A stretch of DNA of 64,000 bases from the NCBI GenBank assembly GCA_009785425.1, contig WQWI01000004.1, forward strand, positions 1-64,000, read 5' to 3'. Both the position numbers and the translations under genes were made by a program. A model generated the notes under the pieces. The model had not been told where the DNA came from. It saw only the letters and a program-made list of their open reading frames with translations, and did not search any database. Each line of letters opens with the position of its first letter. The stretch's first letter is position 1. Below, piece by piece: positions 7,852-17,427 of the stretch. Source of the stretch: Bacteroidales bacterium. Lineage in GTDB: Bacteria; Bacteroidota; Bacteroidia; Bacteroidales; P3.

Positions 7852-9249
7852 TTAATTTAGAGTTTGTAAAACTTGATGAACTTCCGGATACTCAAGCATT
7901 TCCGGGTGATGATCTTTGAACCACGAGACATTGCTTGGGTCTATCAAAAAAGCAACCATCAAGTCGCTCGATGCCGCTTCTTTTCGGTTGATTTTAAGAT
8001 TAACGATACCTCGAATCAAAATCAATCTCGGATAATTTTCGTTTTGCACCATTTTGCTTTCGATAAAATTGAGAGCTTCATTGTGTAAACCTGCGTCCAC
8101 CATAGCATAGCACACAGTAGCGATAAATTCCGGTTGATCTTTTGTAATTTCTACAGCACGAAAAACATGAGGCAGTCCTTTTTCAAAATCTTTGTCTTCG
8201 CAATATAACTCACCCAATGCCGCATGAAGTTCCGGAGTATTAGGGGTCCTTTTTATGGCTTCTTCCAGCACAGAATACGCTTTATTTTTTTCGCCTTGAT
8301 TGTAAAAGCTCATTGTCAATGCAATTGTGGCATGCGATGAATCAGGTTCTACTTTCAGTACTTTACGAAAGTACTCCTGTGCCTTTTCGTGTTCTTTCAT
8401 ACGTTCGTAACACTCTGCCATGTTGAACAGCGTTGCTGCTTCGTCCGGTTCAATATCTAAAATTCGTTGGTAGCAAGTCAATGCTGCAGCATATTTCTTT
8501 GCAAGCAAGTACGCTGTGGCTTTGTGAAACCAGCCGTTCAAGTCACTTTCGTCAATAGCAAGCACATAGTCAAAACAGTTCAAAGCCTCCTCATGTCGTT
8601 TTTTTGAACGATACAACATACCTAATCCGAGCCACAAACCTTTTGCAAACGGCTCGTTGTCAATCATACTCTTGAGATACTCAATGCCTTCTTCGCTACG
8701 ATCTGCCAAATCGAAAAGTAAACTCAAATCAGCCGGCGCATAGTCATGAACGGGATTGATCTCAAGCACTTTTTTCATGAACTCGATGGCTTTGTCGAAA
8801 TTACCGAGATTTTCGTACTCGAAAGCGATATTCATGTAGATATCTTCCAAATCTTCGGTGTCGATCATCATTGCTTTACTGTACTCGTTGATAGCTTGTT
8901 CGCTCTTGTTTTGAAAGCTGTAAACGGTTCCCTTTGTAAAGAAAATCTCGGGATTATTGGGTTCAATTGCCTCCAATTTTTCCAATAAATCCATAGCTTT
9001 ATCAATATCATTTTCTGCAGCCAGCCATTGAGCCTCACGAAGTCTTAGTTCTGTATTTTCAGGACTAAAAGTCAATCCGACATCCAATGCTTTTCGGGCC
9101 ATTTCGGCATCGTTTTTGTTAAAATAGTGGTCGATAATATCTATCAAATCCTCTGTATCGAAGAAGTAACTTGCGTTTTCGTCTATGTTGTTTTCAAAAC
9201 GTTTGATGAGTTCCTTAAACTCGTTGTCGTATAATTCGTCTGTATGCAT
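7852..9249 (-). CDS. Tetratricopeptide repeat protein
   Basis: A 465-residue soluble protein that is TPR repeats almost throughout; I count roughly ten to twelve 34-residue units, such as AINEYSKAMMIDTEDLEDIYMNIA, AIEFMKKVLEINPVH and ALTCYQRILDIEPDEAATLFNMAECYERM. There is no signal peptide and no enzymatic domain, so it is a cytoplasmic scaffold for protein-protein contacts. Partners are unknown. The gene lies between the DUF368 gene (12 bases downstream) and recN (2 bases upstream) on the same strand and is probably co-transcribed with recN. Confidence 0.88.
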   Translation of the reverse strand: MHTDELYDNEFKELIKRFENNIDENASYFFDTEDLIDIIDHYFNKNDAEMARKALDVGLTFSPENTELRLREAQWLAAENDIDKAMDLLEKLEAIEPNNPEIFFTKGTVYSFQNKSEQAINEYSKAMMIDTEDLEDIYMNIAFEYENLGNFDKAIEFMKKVLEINPVHDYAPADLSLLFDLADRSEEGIEYLKSMIDNEPFAKGLWLGLGMLYRSKKRHEEALNCFDYVLAIDESDLNGWFHKATAYLLAKKYAAALTCYQRILDIEPDEAATLFNMAECYERMKEHEKAQEYFRKVLKVEPDSSHATIALTMSFYNQGEKNKAYSVLEEAIKRTPNTPELHAALGELYCEDKDFEKGLPHVFRAVEITKDQPEFIATVCYAMVDAGLHNEALNFIESKMVQNENYPRLILIRGIVNLKINRKEAASSDLMVAFLIDPSNVSWFKDHHPEMLEYPEVHQVLQTLN

Positions 9250-9251
9250 AG

Positions 9252-10916
9252 TTAATTTTGGAAGTCGTTAATGAGTTCTTTTGCCGCAGAAATCGCAGAA
9301 TCCGTAACCGTTTCATTGCTGATCATCGAAGCAATGGCATGGATATGTTCGTTGCTGCCGAGTTGTTTTATTTCGGAAATCGTTTGTTGGTTATCCAAGC
9401 GTTTGTAAACGCGGTAGTGTGTTCGTGCTTTTGCTGCCATTTGCGGAAGATGCGTGATAACAATCACTTGCATTGATTTTGACATTTCCTGCATAATTTT
9501 CGCCACTTTTCCCGCAATATCACCCGAAACACCTGTATCTATTTCGTCGAAAATAATTGTCGGCAAAATATTTTGCTGATTGATGATGGATTTTATCGCC
9601 AACATCAATCTCGATAATTCGCCACCGGAAGCGACTTTTGAGAGTTCTCGCAATTCAGAACCCAAATTTGCACTAAACATGAATTTGATAAAATCTTTTC
9701 CATGCTCTGTGAAATCAAGCGTTTGCAAAAACTGTAATTCCAAGCGTGCATCTTTCATTCCTAACTGTGACAGTGTTTGCTGCACTTGTTTTTCGATATG
9801 TTGAGCCGATTTTTTTCGTACAAGCGTAAGGATTTCGGCTTTTTTTGTTAAATTCTCGGTCAATTCGCTCAATTGTACTTGCAATTTCTCGATTCTTTCG
9901 GAATAGGTAGAAATATCAAGCAATTTGGACGATAAATCGCTTTGAATTGTAAGTAATTCAGTAGTCGTTTTGACTTGATGTTTGGTTTGCAAACGATAAA
10001 TTTTGTCTAAACGCTCGGTTAAAGCTATCTGTTTTTCCGGATCAAAATGCACCGTGTCAGAAATGGAATTCAGTTCGCTGTCAATGTCTTTAAGTTCCAC
10101 AATTGTTGAATGGAAACGATTGGAAATTTCTTCTAAGTTCGATGAAATTTTCGCTATTTTTTTCAAATTTACATCTGCAGTTTGTAACGCAGATAACACA
10201 TTTTCGTCGCCTCCGGTCAGTGTTTCCGACGATTGCAAAAGCGTACGTTTAATCTCTTCCGCATGATTCATCATCTCCAAATCCTGCTCCATGGTTTCCT
10301 GTTCGCCGGCAACCAGGTGCAATTCCTCCAATTCGGCAAACAAAAACTGAAAATAATCCTGATCGGCTTTCAGTTTGCTATCTGCATCAGTCAAATGTTT
10401 CAGTTCTTCGGAAACCTTTTTGTATGCTTGATATGTGCTGCGATAATCGTTCAAAATCTCACTTTTCTCAAGCAGAGCATCGACTAAATTCAATCGAAAA
10501 TTCGACTCGTTCAAGGTCAATGTTTCGTGTTGCGAATGAATATCTACCAAACGCTCGCCGAGTGTCTTTAGCACATTCAGATTCACAGGCGTATCATTTA
10601 CAAACGCACGTGATTTGCCGTTTGCAGCGATTTCTCGACGTAAAATGAGTGGATTTTCATAATCCAAATTTTCCTCATCGAAAATGGGTTTTAAATCCAA
10701 GTTTACGATATCGAACGTTCCTTCAATTACACATTTTTTTTCTTTATCCATCAAGGCTTGTACGTCGGCACGTTGTCCCAAAATCAGCGACAGCGCTCCC
10801 AACAAGATAGATTTTCCTGCACCGGTTTCTCCCGTAATCACAGAAAAACCGCTATCAAAATCCATCGAAAAGTTTCTGATCAAAGCATAATTTTGTATGT
10901 CGAGATGCTTTAACAT
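9252..10916 (-). CDS. recN: DNA repair ATPase RecN
   Basis: SMC-like ATPase that acts at DNA double-strand breaks. The Walker A motif GETGAGKSILLGALSLILG is near residue 30. Long coiled-coil stretches occupy residues ~150-370. The ABC signature ASGGELSRLMLAIK and Walker B TIIFDEIDTGVSG are in the C-terminal third, followed by VITHLPQMAAKA. Length of 554 residues is normal. ATG 10916 is chosen: it overlaps the upstream stop by one base (TGATG), and homologues begin with MLKHLDIQNYALI. Confidence 0.96.
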   Translation of the reverse strand: MLKHLDIQNYALIRNFSMDFDSGFSVITGETGAGKSILLGALSLILGQRADVQALMDKEKKCVIEGTFDIVNLDLKPIFDEENLDYENPLILRREIAANGKSRAFVNDTPVNLNVLKTLGERLVDIHSQHETLTLNESNFRLNLVDALLEKSEILNDYRSTYQAYKKVSEELKHLTDADSKLKADQDYFQFLFAELEELHLVAGEQETMEQDLEMMNHAEEIKRTLLQSSETLTGGDENVLSALQTADVNLKKIAKISSNLEEISNRFHSTIVELKDIDSELNSISDTVHFDPEKQIALTERLDKIYRLQTKHQVKTTTELLTIQSDLSSKLLDISTYSERIEKLQVQLSELTENLTKKAEILTLVRKKSAQHIEKQVQQTLSQLGMKDARLELQFLQTLDFTEHGKDFIKFMFSANLGSELRELSKVASGGELSRLMLAIKSIINQQNILPTIIFDEIDTGVSGDIAGKVAKIMQEMSKSMQVIVITHLPQMAAKARTHYRVYKRLDNQQTISEIKQLGSNEHIHAIASMISNETVTDSAISAAKELINDFQN

Positions 10917-11830
10917 CAACCCAAAATTGACTGATATTTGTTAAGGTTTGACGGATCAAGTTCTCTCATAAGCGCAACTAATCTGTTTCTTTCGTCAAGG
11001 GGTGCTACTCTAAAAATATTGACGATTTCGTCGGATTTGGCATCGAAAAATATCTGCCTAAAAAGTAGATTTGGGCGTACTCTGTTTACTCTTTGTAGTG
11101 CTTCTAAACTTTGAAAAATCGCCTGGCGGGCAGCACGCTGGTCTTCGTACATTTGATCCATTCCTCTCCGATGGTAAAGGAAATGAACGTCATGAATTTC
11201 GCGAAGATTGCCATTTGTAAAGTTTTCTGCCAACCAAAAACGATTTGCCGTATTTCTTGAACTCGACCTCCAACCCATGGCTTCCGCAGCAGGAAGGTCT
11301 TGACATCGCATAGCAATATCCATGGCTCTGTCGAAAAACGGCATACCGGCATCTCTTCCGAACGAACTAAAACTCAATCCGATTGCAATATTTGCATAAA
11401 ATGCCAATATCGCAGTGAGATTGCCGTGAATAGTACCATCTGCAAACAGCAACGGATCGCCTTCCGCATATTGAAATGTGATATCTCTATCAATAAAATT
11501 CAATAAAACCGAGTTGTAGGTTGAGTTCCAAACGGGTCTTCTAACCTGAACACTTAGTGTTCCGGAAATTTGATTGGATTGTAGGTCATGCTGTTGAATG
11601 ACAAGCGTAAGAGTGCCCTCAATTCGCTCAATAGGGGAGAAATTGAAAGTTGTCCAACGTCTGCCGTTTATAAATTCGAAAATTGCCGACTGAAGCGTTT
11701 CAAAAATTCGTCGCTCGGAGGTTTGAACTTGTGCAGCATTGACTTGCACCACCATATTCAATTCTTGAGCATATCCATATCCAAAACAAGCAAAACAGAG
11801 CAAAAGAATGATTAATCTAACAGTTTTCAT
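10916..11830 (-). CDS. DUF4835 secreted protein
   Basis: A 304-residue protein with a signal peptide (MKTVRLIILLLCFACFGYGYAQ, cleavage after AQ or just before). The remainder matches the DUF4835 family of Bacteroidota, including FETLQSAIFEFINGRRWTT and PLLFADGTIHGNLTAILAFYANIAIGL. The function is unknown. DUF4835 genes are regularly found directly upstream of recN in this phylum, as here, and translation is coupled through a one-base TGATG overlap. It is likely periplasmic. Confidence 0.85.
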   Translation of the reverse strand: MKTVRLIILLLCFACFGYGYAQELNMVVQVNAAQVQTSERRIFETLQSAIFEFINGRRWTTFNFSPIERIEGTLTLVIQQHDLQSNQISGTLSVQVRRPVWNSTYNSVLLNFIDRDITFQYAEGDPLLFADGTIHGNLTAILAFYANIAIGLSFSSFGRDAGMPFFDRAMDIAMRCQDLPAAEAMGWRSSSRNTANRFWLAENFTNGNLREIHDVHFLYHRRGMDQMYEDQRAARQAIFQSLEALQRVNRVRPNLLFRQIFFDAKSDEIVNIFRVAPLDERNRLVALMRELDPSNLNKYQSILG

Positions 11831-11852
11831 AGGCTGGTGAATATACTTTTTG

Positions 11853-11860
11853 CAAAGATA
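11853..11860 (-). promoter_or_regulatory. TATCTTTG promoter element for DUF4835-recN
   Basis: TATCTTTG on the minus strand lies 22 bases before the ATG at 11830, in the short gap after ribD. It is the likely promoter of the DUF4835-recN-TPR run. Confidence 0.6.
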
Positions 11861-11898
11861 CGAAAAAATTATAGATTTTTTGGAAAAAAAAACAAACG

Positions 11899-12864
11899 TT
11901 AGCGAATAATCATTCGCATTTTGTCTCCTTCAATTTCTGTTGAGCAAATCTCTTTTCCTTGAATTTTTGGAGCTTTTAGGCCACTGGAAAGTTGTTTGTT
12001 TCCGGTTAAAATACGTGCTTCGTCCCAAAGATTTTTTTCTATAAAACTTTGCAATAGTTTTGCTCCACCCTCTACAATTATTGACTGTATGTTTTGTAAA
12101 TACAAATCGCTTAAAATTTCAGACAGGTCTGTTGTTTCATAAATTTTCGCAGGTTGAGAATTATCAAAAAAATGCAGATCTTTTGGCAGTTTACGATTTT
12201 CATCGATAGTTATTCGCAATGGGTTCTTGCCGAAATAGGCTCTAACATTGAGTTGCGGGTTATCAGTCAAAACTGTATTTGTTCCAACCATAATTGCCGA
12301 TTCTTCGCTACGCCACTTATGAACGAGATTTCGCATAGCCTCGTTGGTAATCCAACGTTCGGTTTCGTTGTAGATAAATCCGTCCAAACTTTCTGCCCAT
12401 TTCAAAATAATGTAAGGACGTTTTTCCTCAATGAACGTAAAAAAACGTCGATTTAGAAAGCGCCCTTCATTTTCCAAAATACCTGTAATGACTTCTGTTC
12501 CGGCATTTCGCAAACGCTCAATTCCTTTTCCTGCAACTTCTGGGTTGGAATCCAAATTTGAAATAACGACTTTCGGCATTCCTTTTTCTATAATGAAATC
12601 CGCACAAGGTGGAGTTTTTCCGAAATGCGAGCACGGCTCTAAATTCACATACAATGTCGATTTTTTTAGTAAATTCTCATCTTTTACATGTAAGATTGCG
12701 TTGCGTTCCGCATGATTTTCGCCATATTTTTGATGAAATCCTTCGGAAATAATTTTTCCGCCATACACAATCACACAACCAACCAGCGGGTTAGGAGCAA
12801 CTTGTCCCAAGCCGATTTCCGCAAGTTGGAAACAGCGTTGTATGTGGGTTTGGTGGATGTTCAT
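11899..12864 (-). CDS. ribD: Riboflavin biosynthesis deaminase/reductase RibD
   Basis: Bifunctional enzyme for the second and third steps of riboflavin synthesis. The N-terminal deaminase zinc site is complete: HAERNAI and EPCSHFGKTPPC. The C-terminal half is the NADPH-dependent reductase domain (RPYIILKWAESLDG, MVGTNTVLTDNPQLNVR, SIIVEGGAKLLQSF). Length of 321 residues is slightly short but both domains are present. The start at 12864 is chosen because MNIHQTHIQRCFQLAE aligns with other RibD starts; the longer upstream reading runs into the neighbouring gene. It stands alone, not in a rib operon. Confidence 0.94.
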   Translation of the reverse strand: MNIHQTHIQRCFQLAEIGLGQVAPNPLVGCVIVYGGKIISEGFHQKYGENHAERNAILHVKDENLLKKSTLYVNLEPCSHFGKTPPCADFIIEKGMPKVVISNLDSNPEVAGKGIERLRNAGTEVITGILENEGRFLNRRFFTFIEEKRPYIILKWAESLDGFIYNETERWITNEAMRNLVHKWRSEESAIMVGTNTVLTDNPQLNVRAYFGKNPLRITIDENRKLPKDLHFFDNSQPAKIYETTDLSEILSDLYLQNIQSIIVEGGAKLLQSFIEKNLWDEARILTGNKQLSSGLKAPKIQGKEICSTEIEGDKMRMIIR

Positions 12865-12925
12865 AGTTAGATTTCTGCTTTGAACTATAAAGTATTTCTT
12901 TATAGTTGGATTTTTTTTTGCAAAT

Positions 12926-14122
12926 TTACCTAAACAAAAAATAAACCTCCTCCAGCTTTGCATCATTTGGTGCAGGTCTGATACCGAGCAAATGTGCAAT
13001 AATGTTGTAAAGTTGAATGTTTAGAAACTCCGGAACAACCCTATTTGTATGGAACTTCGGACCACGAGCATAAAAAATCCCGAACATATCCCGATTTGTA
13101 TTATCGAAACCGTGATCGCCTTTTCTCCATCTATCTACAGGTTCTTTCGAAATACTCCAAGCACTATCGGCTAAAATAACCAAATTGCCGATATTGGGAT
13201 TTCTACCAAAATTCAGATGTTTTGGAATATCCTCGGGTCGCCATGCGTTGATATGCGGAACGTTTTGTAGTACCGATAGGGCGGTGTCCAATTTTTCGGG
13301 ATAAACCGTCATTAAAGCCATGGGCGAACTTCTGCTGCTGTATTGAATCCACGACTCACAGAGATAATTGTGCAAAAAGACGACTCGACTGATGTCTGTT
13401 GGAGTCATGCCATGGTCGGAAACAATAATCAAACTGATATTTTCAGCAAATGGCAAGGCTTGCAATCTACGATCAAGCACACCGACCAAACTGTCGCAAT
13501 ATCTAACCATTCGGTGTACTTCTTCTGCATAAGTAGGATGGAAGCTATGTGCCGTAAAATCGGGCTCTTCAAAGTAAAACATAATGAGTTGCGGACGCTG
13601 ATCTTCGGGGCGTTCGAGCCAAGAAATTACGCTATCAACACGTTCGTGAAAAGGTATTCTGCTGTTGAAATTTTTCCAGATATTGGGCTGTTTTCCGCCA
13701 ATAGGAGCTTCCGTACCTACCCAAAAAAAACTCGCACTTTTTAAGCCGTATCGTTGTACCGTATTCCAAATGGGCTCACCACCATAAAACTTAGGATTTC
13801 CAACGGCTTCGCGGTTTGCCAAACGAAATTCTTTTTGTAGTTCTTGGTTGAAAAACGTATTTGCGATAATACCGTGATTGTCGGGAAAAAGTCCCGTTGC
13901 CATAGAATAATGATTTGCAAAAGTTCCCGTTGGAAAAACAGGTTGCAGACCTTTCGACCTTACGCCTCTTTCTGCGATTCTGTCCAAATTCGGTGTTCCG
14001 ATTATTTGATTGTAATCCCAACGAAAACCGTCCAGTGATAATACAATCACATACTGCCTTTCTTCAGCAAAACCTTTGAATGCAAAGAGAAACAGAGCAA
14101 CGAGTAATGAGAGTTTTTTCAT
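12926..14122 (-). CDS. Secreted nucleotide pyrophosphatase/phosphodiesterase (alkaline phosphatase superfamily)
   Basis: A 398-residue exported enzyme with a signal peptide (MKKLSLLVALFLFAFKGFAEE). Zinc ligands and nucleophile follow the NPP pattern: SLDGFRWDY (Asp), the Thr nucleophile in FPTGTFANHYSMATGLFPDNHGI, Asp-x3-His in EEPDFTAHSFHP, SDHGMT, and a late His in KGDHGFDN. It is predicted to cleave phosphodiester or pyrophosphate bonds of nucleotides in the periplasm; the exact substrate is not predictable. The gene sits just downstream of ddh. Confidence 0.9.
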   Translation of the reverse strand: MKKLSLLVALFLFAFKGFAEERQYVIVLSLDGFRWDYNQIIGTPNLDRIAERGVRSKGLQPVFPTGTFANHYSMATGLFPDNHGIIANTFFNQELQKEFRLANREAVGNPKFYGGEPIWNTVQRYGLKSASFFWVGTEAPIGGKQPNIWKNFNSRIPFHERVDSVISWLERPEDQRPQLIMFYFEEPDFTAHSFHPTYAEEVHRMVRYCDSLVGVLDRRLQALPFAENISLIIVSDHGMTPTDISRVVFLHNYLCESWIQYSSRSSPMALMTVYPEKLDTALSVLQNVPHINAWRPEDIPKHLNFGRNPNIGNLVILADSAWSISKEPVDRWRKGDHGFDNTNRDMFGIFYARGPKFHTNRVVPEFLNIQLYNIIAHLLGIRPAPNDAKLEEVYFLFR

Positions 14123-14123
14123 G

Positions 14124-15017
14124 CTAAACTAATTTTTTAATCCAATATTCTTTCTCGCCCTCGAGTAAATCCACAACAGGAATTTCAATCATGGTGTAAC
14201 ATCCGGGTGATTGTTTGAAACTCGCACGAGCTACGGAAAGCAACACCTGTGCAGTAAGTGCGGGGTTGTCGACTCGCATGTTGAACTCCATAATTTGATT
14301 CTGAGTTCGTCCGGAAACGCCCTTGCGTACCATGTTTACACCGTGTCCCATGTCTTGATATTTTGAAACATCATCTACAAAAGTGACATGCGTTTCATCG
14401 TTTGCAAAATAGGTGTCTGTTTTTAACAAATGTTCGACTGTCTCAGCATTTGCACCATCTTCCAACTCAATATAAAGCATTCTGCGATGAATACCCGTTC
14501 CGAGTGGAATCGTCATAGATAGTGCGTTTTTTACGCCCTTTACGGCTTTTGCTGCGGTGCTGTGCCCCATACTCATTCCAGGTCCGAAATTGGTGTAAGT
14601 CAAACCTTTTGGAGCCATTGCTTCCATTAAAGTACGAATTACTGAATTTGTTCCGGGGTCCCAACCTGCTGCAATCACTGCAACTGCTCTATTCGTTACA
14701 GCGATAGGGGAGAGTGTTTGTTTCAAGTTCCAGATTTCCTCATGAATATCGAAACTGTCAACAGTGTTTATTCCCATTGCCAAGATGGTTTTGGCTTGCT
14801 CTTCCACGTTGCGTGTAGGCGAGCAGATAATTGCAACGTCTACATCCTTTAGTTTGGAAATATGATCGACAACATCGTATTTTTTCAATTCATCAGGGAT
14901 ATTTGTCGCATCGCGACGAACAATTCCGGCAACGCCAAAATCCGAAGATGCTAAAATAGCATCAAGCACGTATTTACCGATGTTTCCATAGCCGATAATG
15001 GCGGCGTTTTTTCTCAT
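14124..15017 (-). CDS. ddh: meso-Diaminopimelate dehydrogenase
   Basis: NADPH-dependent enzyme that makes meso-diaminopimelate in one step from tetrahydrodipicolinate, for lysine and peptidoglycan. It shows the dinucleotide motif IIGYGNIGKYV at the N-terminus and the family stretches AAGWDPGTNSVIRTLMEAM and FGPGMSMGHSTAAKAVKGV. Length of 297 residues is slightly below the family average. Dependence on ddh is common in Bacteroidales. The dapA gene, which makes the precursor, lies at 22.7 kb in this window. Confidence 0.94.
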   Translation of the reverse strand: MRKNAAIIGYGNIGKYVLDAILASSDFGVAGIVRRDATNIPDELKKYDVVDHISKLKDVDVAIICSPTRNVEEQAKTILAMGINTVDSFDIHEEIWNLKQTLSPIAVTNRAVAVIAAGWDPGTNSVIRTLMEAMAPKGLTYTNFGPGMSMGHSTAAKAVKGVKNALSMTIPLGTGIHRRMLYIELEDGANAETVEHLLKTDTYFANDETHVTFVDDVSKYQDMGHGVNMVRKGVSGRTQNQIMEFNMRVDNPALTAQVLLSVARASFKQSPGCYTMIEIPVVDLLEGEKEYWIKKLV

Positions 15018-15044
15018 AGAAAATAATTCGTTTATTTACATTTG

Positions 15045-15052
15045 CAAAGATA
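15045..15052 (-). promoter_or_regulatory. TATCTTTG promoter element for ddh
   Basis: TATCTTTG on the minus strand lies 27 bases upstream of the ddh ATG. Confidence 0.6.
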
Positions 15053-15067
15053 CGAAAAAAAAATGGA

Positions 15068-15394
15068 TTACAATTCATCTATCGGGTTCCAAAATACAAC
15101 TTTCCACTTTTGAATCTTATTGTTTTTCACAGCTACACCTTCTGCTTCCAGTCGCTGTTGCTGAGTATTGAATGTGCCTTTAGCAGACAAAAAACCTTGG
15201 CTATTAACTACTCGATGAGCAGGAATATTCGCATCAGACGGGCATTGGCTCATCACTTTTCCAACCATTCTAGAAAAATTTGGAAAACCAATAGCCTTGG
15301 CGATTGCTCCATAACTTGTAGCACGCCCGGCAGGAACTAAGCACACAATATCATGCACAGCTTGCCGGAAAGCTTGTTTTTCAACGAGATTCAT
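15068..15394 (-). CDS. Alkyltransferase-like protein (MGMT DNA-binding domain without the reactive Cys)
   Basis: A 108-residue protein consisting of the DNA-binding domain of O6-alkylguanine-DNA methyltransferases: PAGRATSYGAIAKAIGFPNFSRMVGKVMSQ and IPAHRVVNSQG. In true methyltransferases the last motif is PCHRV with the alkyl-accepting Cys; here it is PAHRV. It is therefore predicted to bind O6-alkylguanine and flag it for other repair pathways instead of repairing it, as the ATL proteins do. The start at 15394 (MNLVEKQAF) lies 10 bases after the pgk stop, so it is probably co-transcribed with pgk. Confidence 0.87.
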   Translation of the reverse strand: MNLVEKQAFRQAVHDIVCLVPAGRATSYGAIAKAIGFPNFSRMVGKVMSQCPSDANIPAHRVVNSQGFLSAKGTFNTQQQRLEAEGVAVKNNKIQKWKVVFWNPIDEL

Positions 15395-15404
15395 TAAAAT
15401 CAAA

Positions 15405-16601
15405 TTATTCCAAAATAGCCGCAACGCCAGGTAAAACTTTACCTTCAAGATATTCCAACATCGCACCGCCACCAGTCGAAATATAACTCATTTCATCAGC
15501 CAGTTTGTTTTGATTGATTGCTGCAACTGAGTCTCCACCGCCGATTGCGGAAAATGCACCGTTTTTTGTAGCGACTGCAACAGCTTTCGCAATGGCGGTT
15601 GTGCCGTGTCCGAAATTTGCAAACTCAAACACGCCCATAGGACCGTTCCACAAAATAGTTTTGGATTCTGCAATAACCTTTTCAAATGTTTTGACAGACT
15701 CCGGACCGGCATCCATACCTTCCCATTCTGCAGGAATAGCATTGGACGGGAACATTTTGATGTTGGCATCATTACCGAATCTGTCACCACAAACCGAGTC
15801 GGTAGGGAAGTAGTATTTTACGCCTTTAGCATCCATTTCTTTCATGATATCTTTTGCCAAATCAAGTTTGTCGTCTTCGCAAATAGATTTACCGATTTTT
15901 CCGCCCATAGCTTTAATGAATGTGTATGCCATACCGCCACCGATAATCATGTTATCTACTTTGGAAATCAAGTTTTTCAAAATATCAATCTTACTTGAAA
16001 CTTTGGCACCACCAATGATTGCCGTGAACGGTTTTTCAGCATGGTTCAATAATCTTTCCAAATTTGTGATTTCGTTTGCCAACAAAAAGCCGAAGTATTT
16101 TTTGTTAGGAAAGAATTGTGCAATAACTGCAGTTGATGCGTGTGCACGGTGTGCTGTTCCGAATGCATCGTTTACGTATGCATCGCCCAAATCTGCCAGA
16201 TATTTTGCGAAAGCTGTATCACCTTTTTGTTCGCCCGGTAAAAAGCGGAGATTTTCCAAAAGAAGAACTTCGCCCGGTTTAAGATTTTTTGCGTTTTCGA
16301 TAGTTTTGTTTTCAAAAATATCGTCGGCTAATTTCACATTGACCCCGAGTAATTTGCTCAAGTGCTCGGCAACAGGTTTAAGTGAAGATTTTTCTTCAAA
16401 ACCGGTTTCTGACGGACGTCCCAAATGCGACATTAAGATTACTGCAGCACCATCGGTTAATAGCTTTTTTATTGTTGGTAAGGATTCGCGAATACGTGTG
16501 TCGTCAGTAATTTCAAGGGTTTCTTTGTGCAAGGGCACGTTGAAATCGCAACGTACGAGCACTTTTTGATTGGCGAAGTTTTGATTTTGGATTGTTTTCA
16601 T
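15405..16601 (-). CDS. pgk: Phosphoglycerate kinase
   Basis: Glycolytic enzyme that converts 1,3-bisphosphoglycerate and ADP to 3-phosphoglycerate and ATP. Clear signatures: VLVRCDFNVPL near residue 15, LMSHLGRPSE, YVNDAFGTAHRAHAST, GGAKVSSKIDIL, and the C-terminal nucleotide motif AIGGGDSVAAI with STGGGAMLEYLEG. Length of 398 residues is normal and complete. It is monocistronic or followed by the alkyltransferase-like gene. Confidence 0.97.
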   Translation of the reverse strand: MKTIQNQNFANQKVLVRCDFNVPLHKETLEITDDTRIRESLPTIKKLLTDGAAVILMSHLGRPSETGFEEKSSLKPVAEHLSKLLGVNVKLADDIFENKTIENAKNLKPGEVLLLENLRFLPGEQKGDTAFAKYLADLGDAYVNDAFGTAHRAHASTAVIAQFFPNKKYFGFLLANEITNLERLLNHAEKPFTAIIGGAKVSSKIDILKNLISKVDNMIIGGGMAYTFIKAMGGKIGKSICEDDKLDLAKDIMKEMDAKGVKYYFPTDSVCGDRFGNDANIKMFPSNAIPAEWEGMDAGPESVKTFEKVIAESKTILWNGPMGVFEFANFGHGTTAIAKAVAVATKNGAFSAIGGGDSVAAINQNKLADEMSYISTGGGAMLEYLEGKVLPGVAAILE

Positions 16602-16632
16602 AATTACTCAGTTTATAAAGTTTGTAAAGCGG

Positions 16633-17427
16633 TTAAACAGCAACCTCTGCTTTGATGTGCGGATGTGCTTGATAATTGATCAATTCGAAATCATCGTAAG
16701 TGAAATCGAAAATATTTTTTATGCTTGGATTTAATTTTATTTGAGGTTGTGGATAGGGTTTGCGTGTCAGTTGTAATTTGGCTTGTTCAAGATGATTTGA
16801 ATAGAGATGTACATCGCCGAATGTGTGAATAAACTCGCCCGGTTGCAAATTACAGACTTGTGCAATCATTAGTGTTAGCAGGGCATACGAAGCGATATTA
16901 AACGGTACACCCAAAAACACATCGGCCGAGCGTTGATACAATTGACACGACAACTTTCCATTTGCTACATAAAATTGAAACAAGACATGGCAGGGTGGGA
17001 GAGCCATTTCCGAGAGTTCGCCCACATTCCACGCACATACGAGCATTCGGCGTGAGTCCGGATTTTTTTTAATGGTTTCGATCAATTCTGAAATTTGGTC
17101 AATCGTTTTGCCGTCTTTACAGCCCCACGACCGCCATTGTTTGCCGTAAACAGGTCCCAAATTTCCCTCAGCATCTGCCCATTCATTCCAAATGCGGACG
17201 CCGTTTTCCTGCAAATAATGCACATTTGTATCGCCTTTCAAAAACCACAACAACTCATAAATAATTGACTTTAGATGCAATTTTTTTGTTGTTTCCAGCG
17301 GAAATCCCTGCGACAAATCAAATCGCATTTGGTGCCCGAAAACACTGCGTGTTCCCGTGCCTGTGCGATCGGTTTTGTTGGTGCCGTGTTCTAAAATGTG
17401 TGATAAAAGATTTAAGTATGGTGTCAT
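16633..17427 (-). CDS. thyA: Thymidylate synthase
   Basis: Makes dTMP from dUMP with methylenetetrahydrofolate. The 264-residue length equals the classic ThyA. The catalytic Cys is in [12 protein letters not shown], with [29 protein letters not shown] and [13 protein letters not shown] at the C-terminus. Its ATG overlaps the stop of the upstream DUF3667 gene by four bases (ATGA), so translation is coupled. Confidence 0.97.
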   Translation of the reverse strand: MTPYLNLLSHILEHGTNKTDRTGTGTRSVFGHQMRFDLSQGFPLETTKKLHLKSIIYELLWFLKGDTNVHYLQENGVRIWNEWADAEGNLGPVYGKQWRSWGCKDGKTIDQISELIETIKKNPDSRRMLVCAWNVGELSEMALPPCHVLFQFYVANGKLSCQLYQRSADVFLGVPFNIASYALLTLMIAQVCNLQPGEFIHTFGDVHLYSNHLEQAKLQLTRKPYPQPQIKLNPSIKNIFDFTYDDFELINYQAHPHIKAEVAV

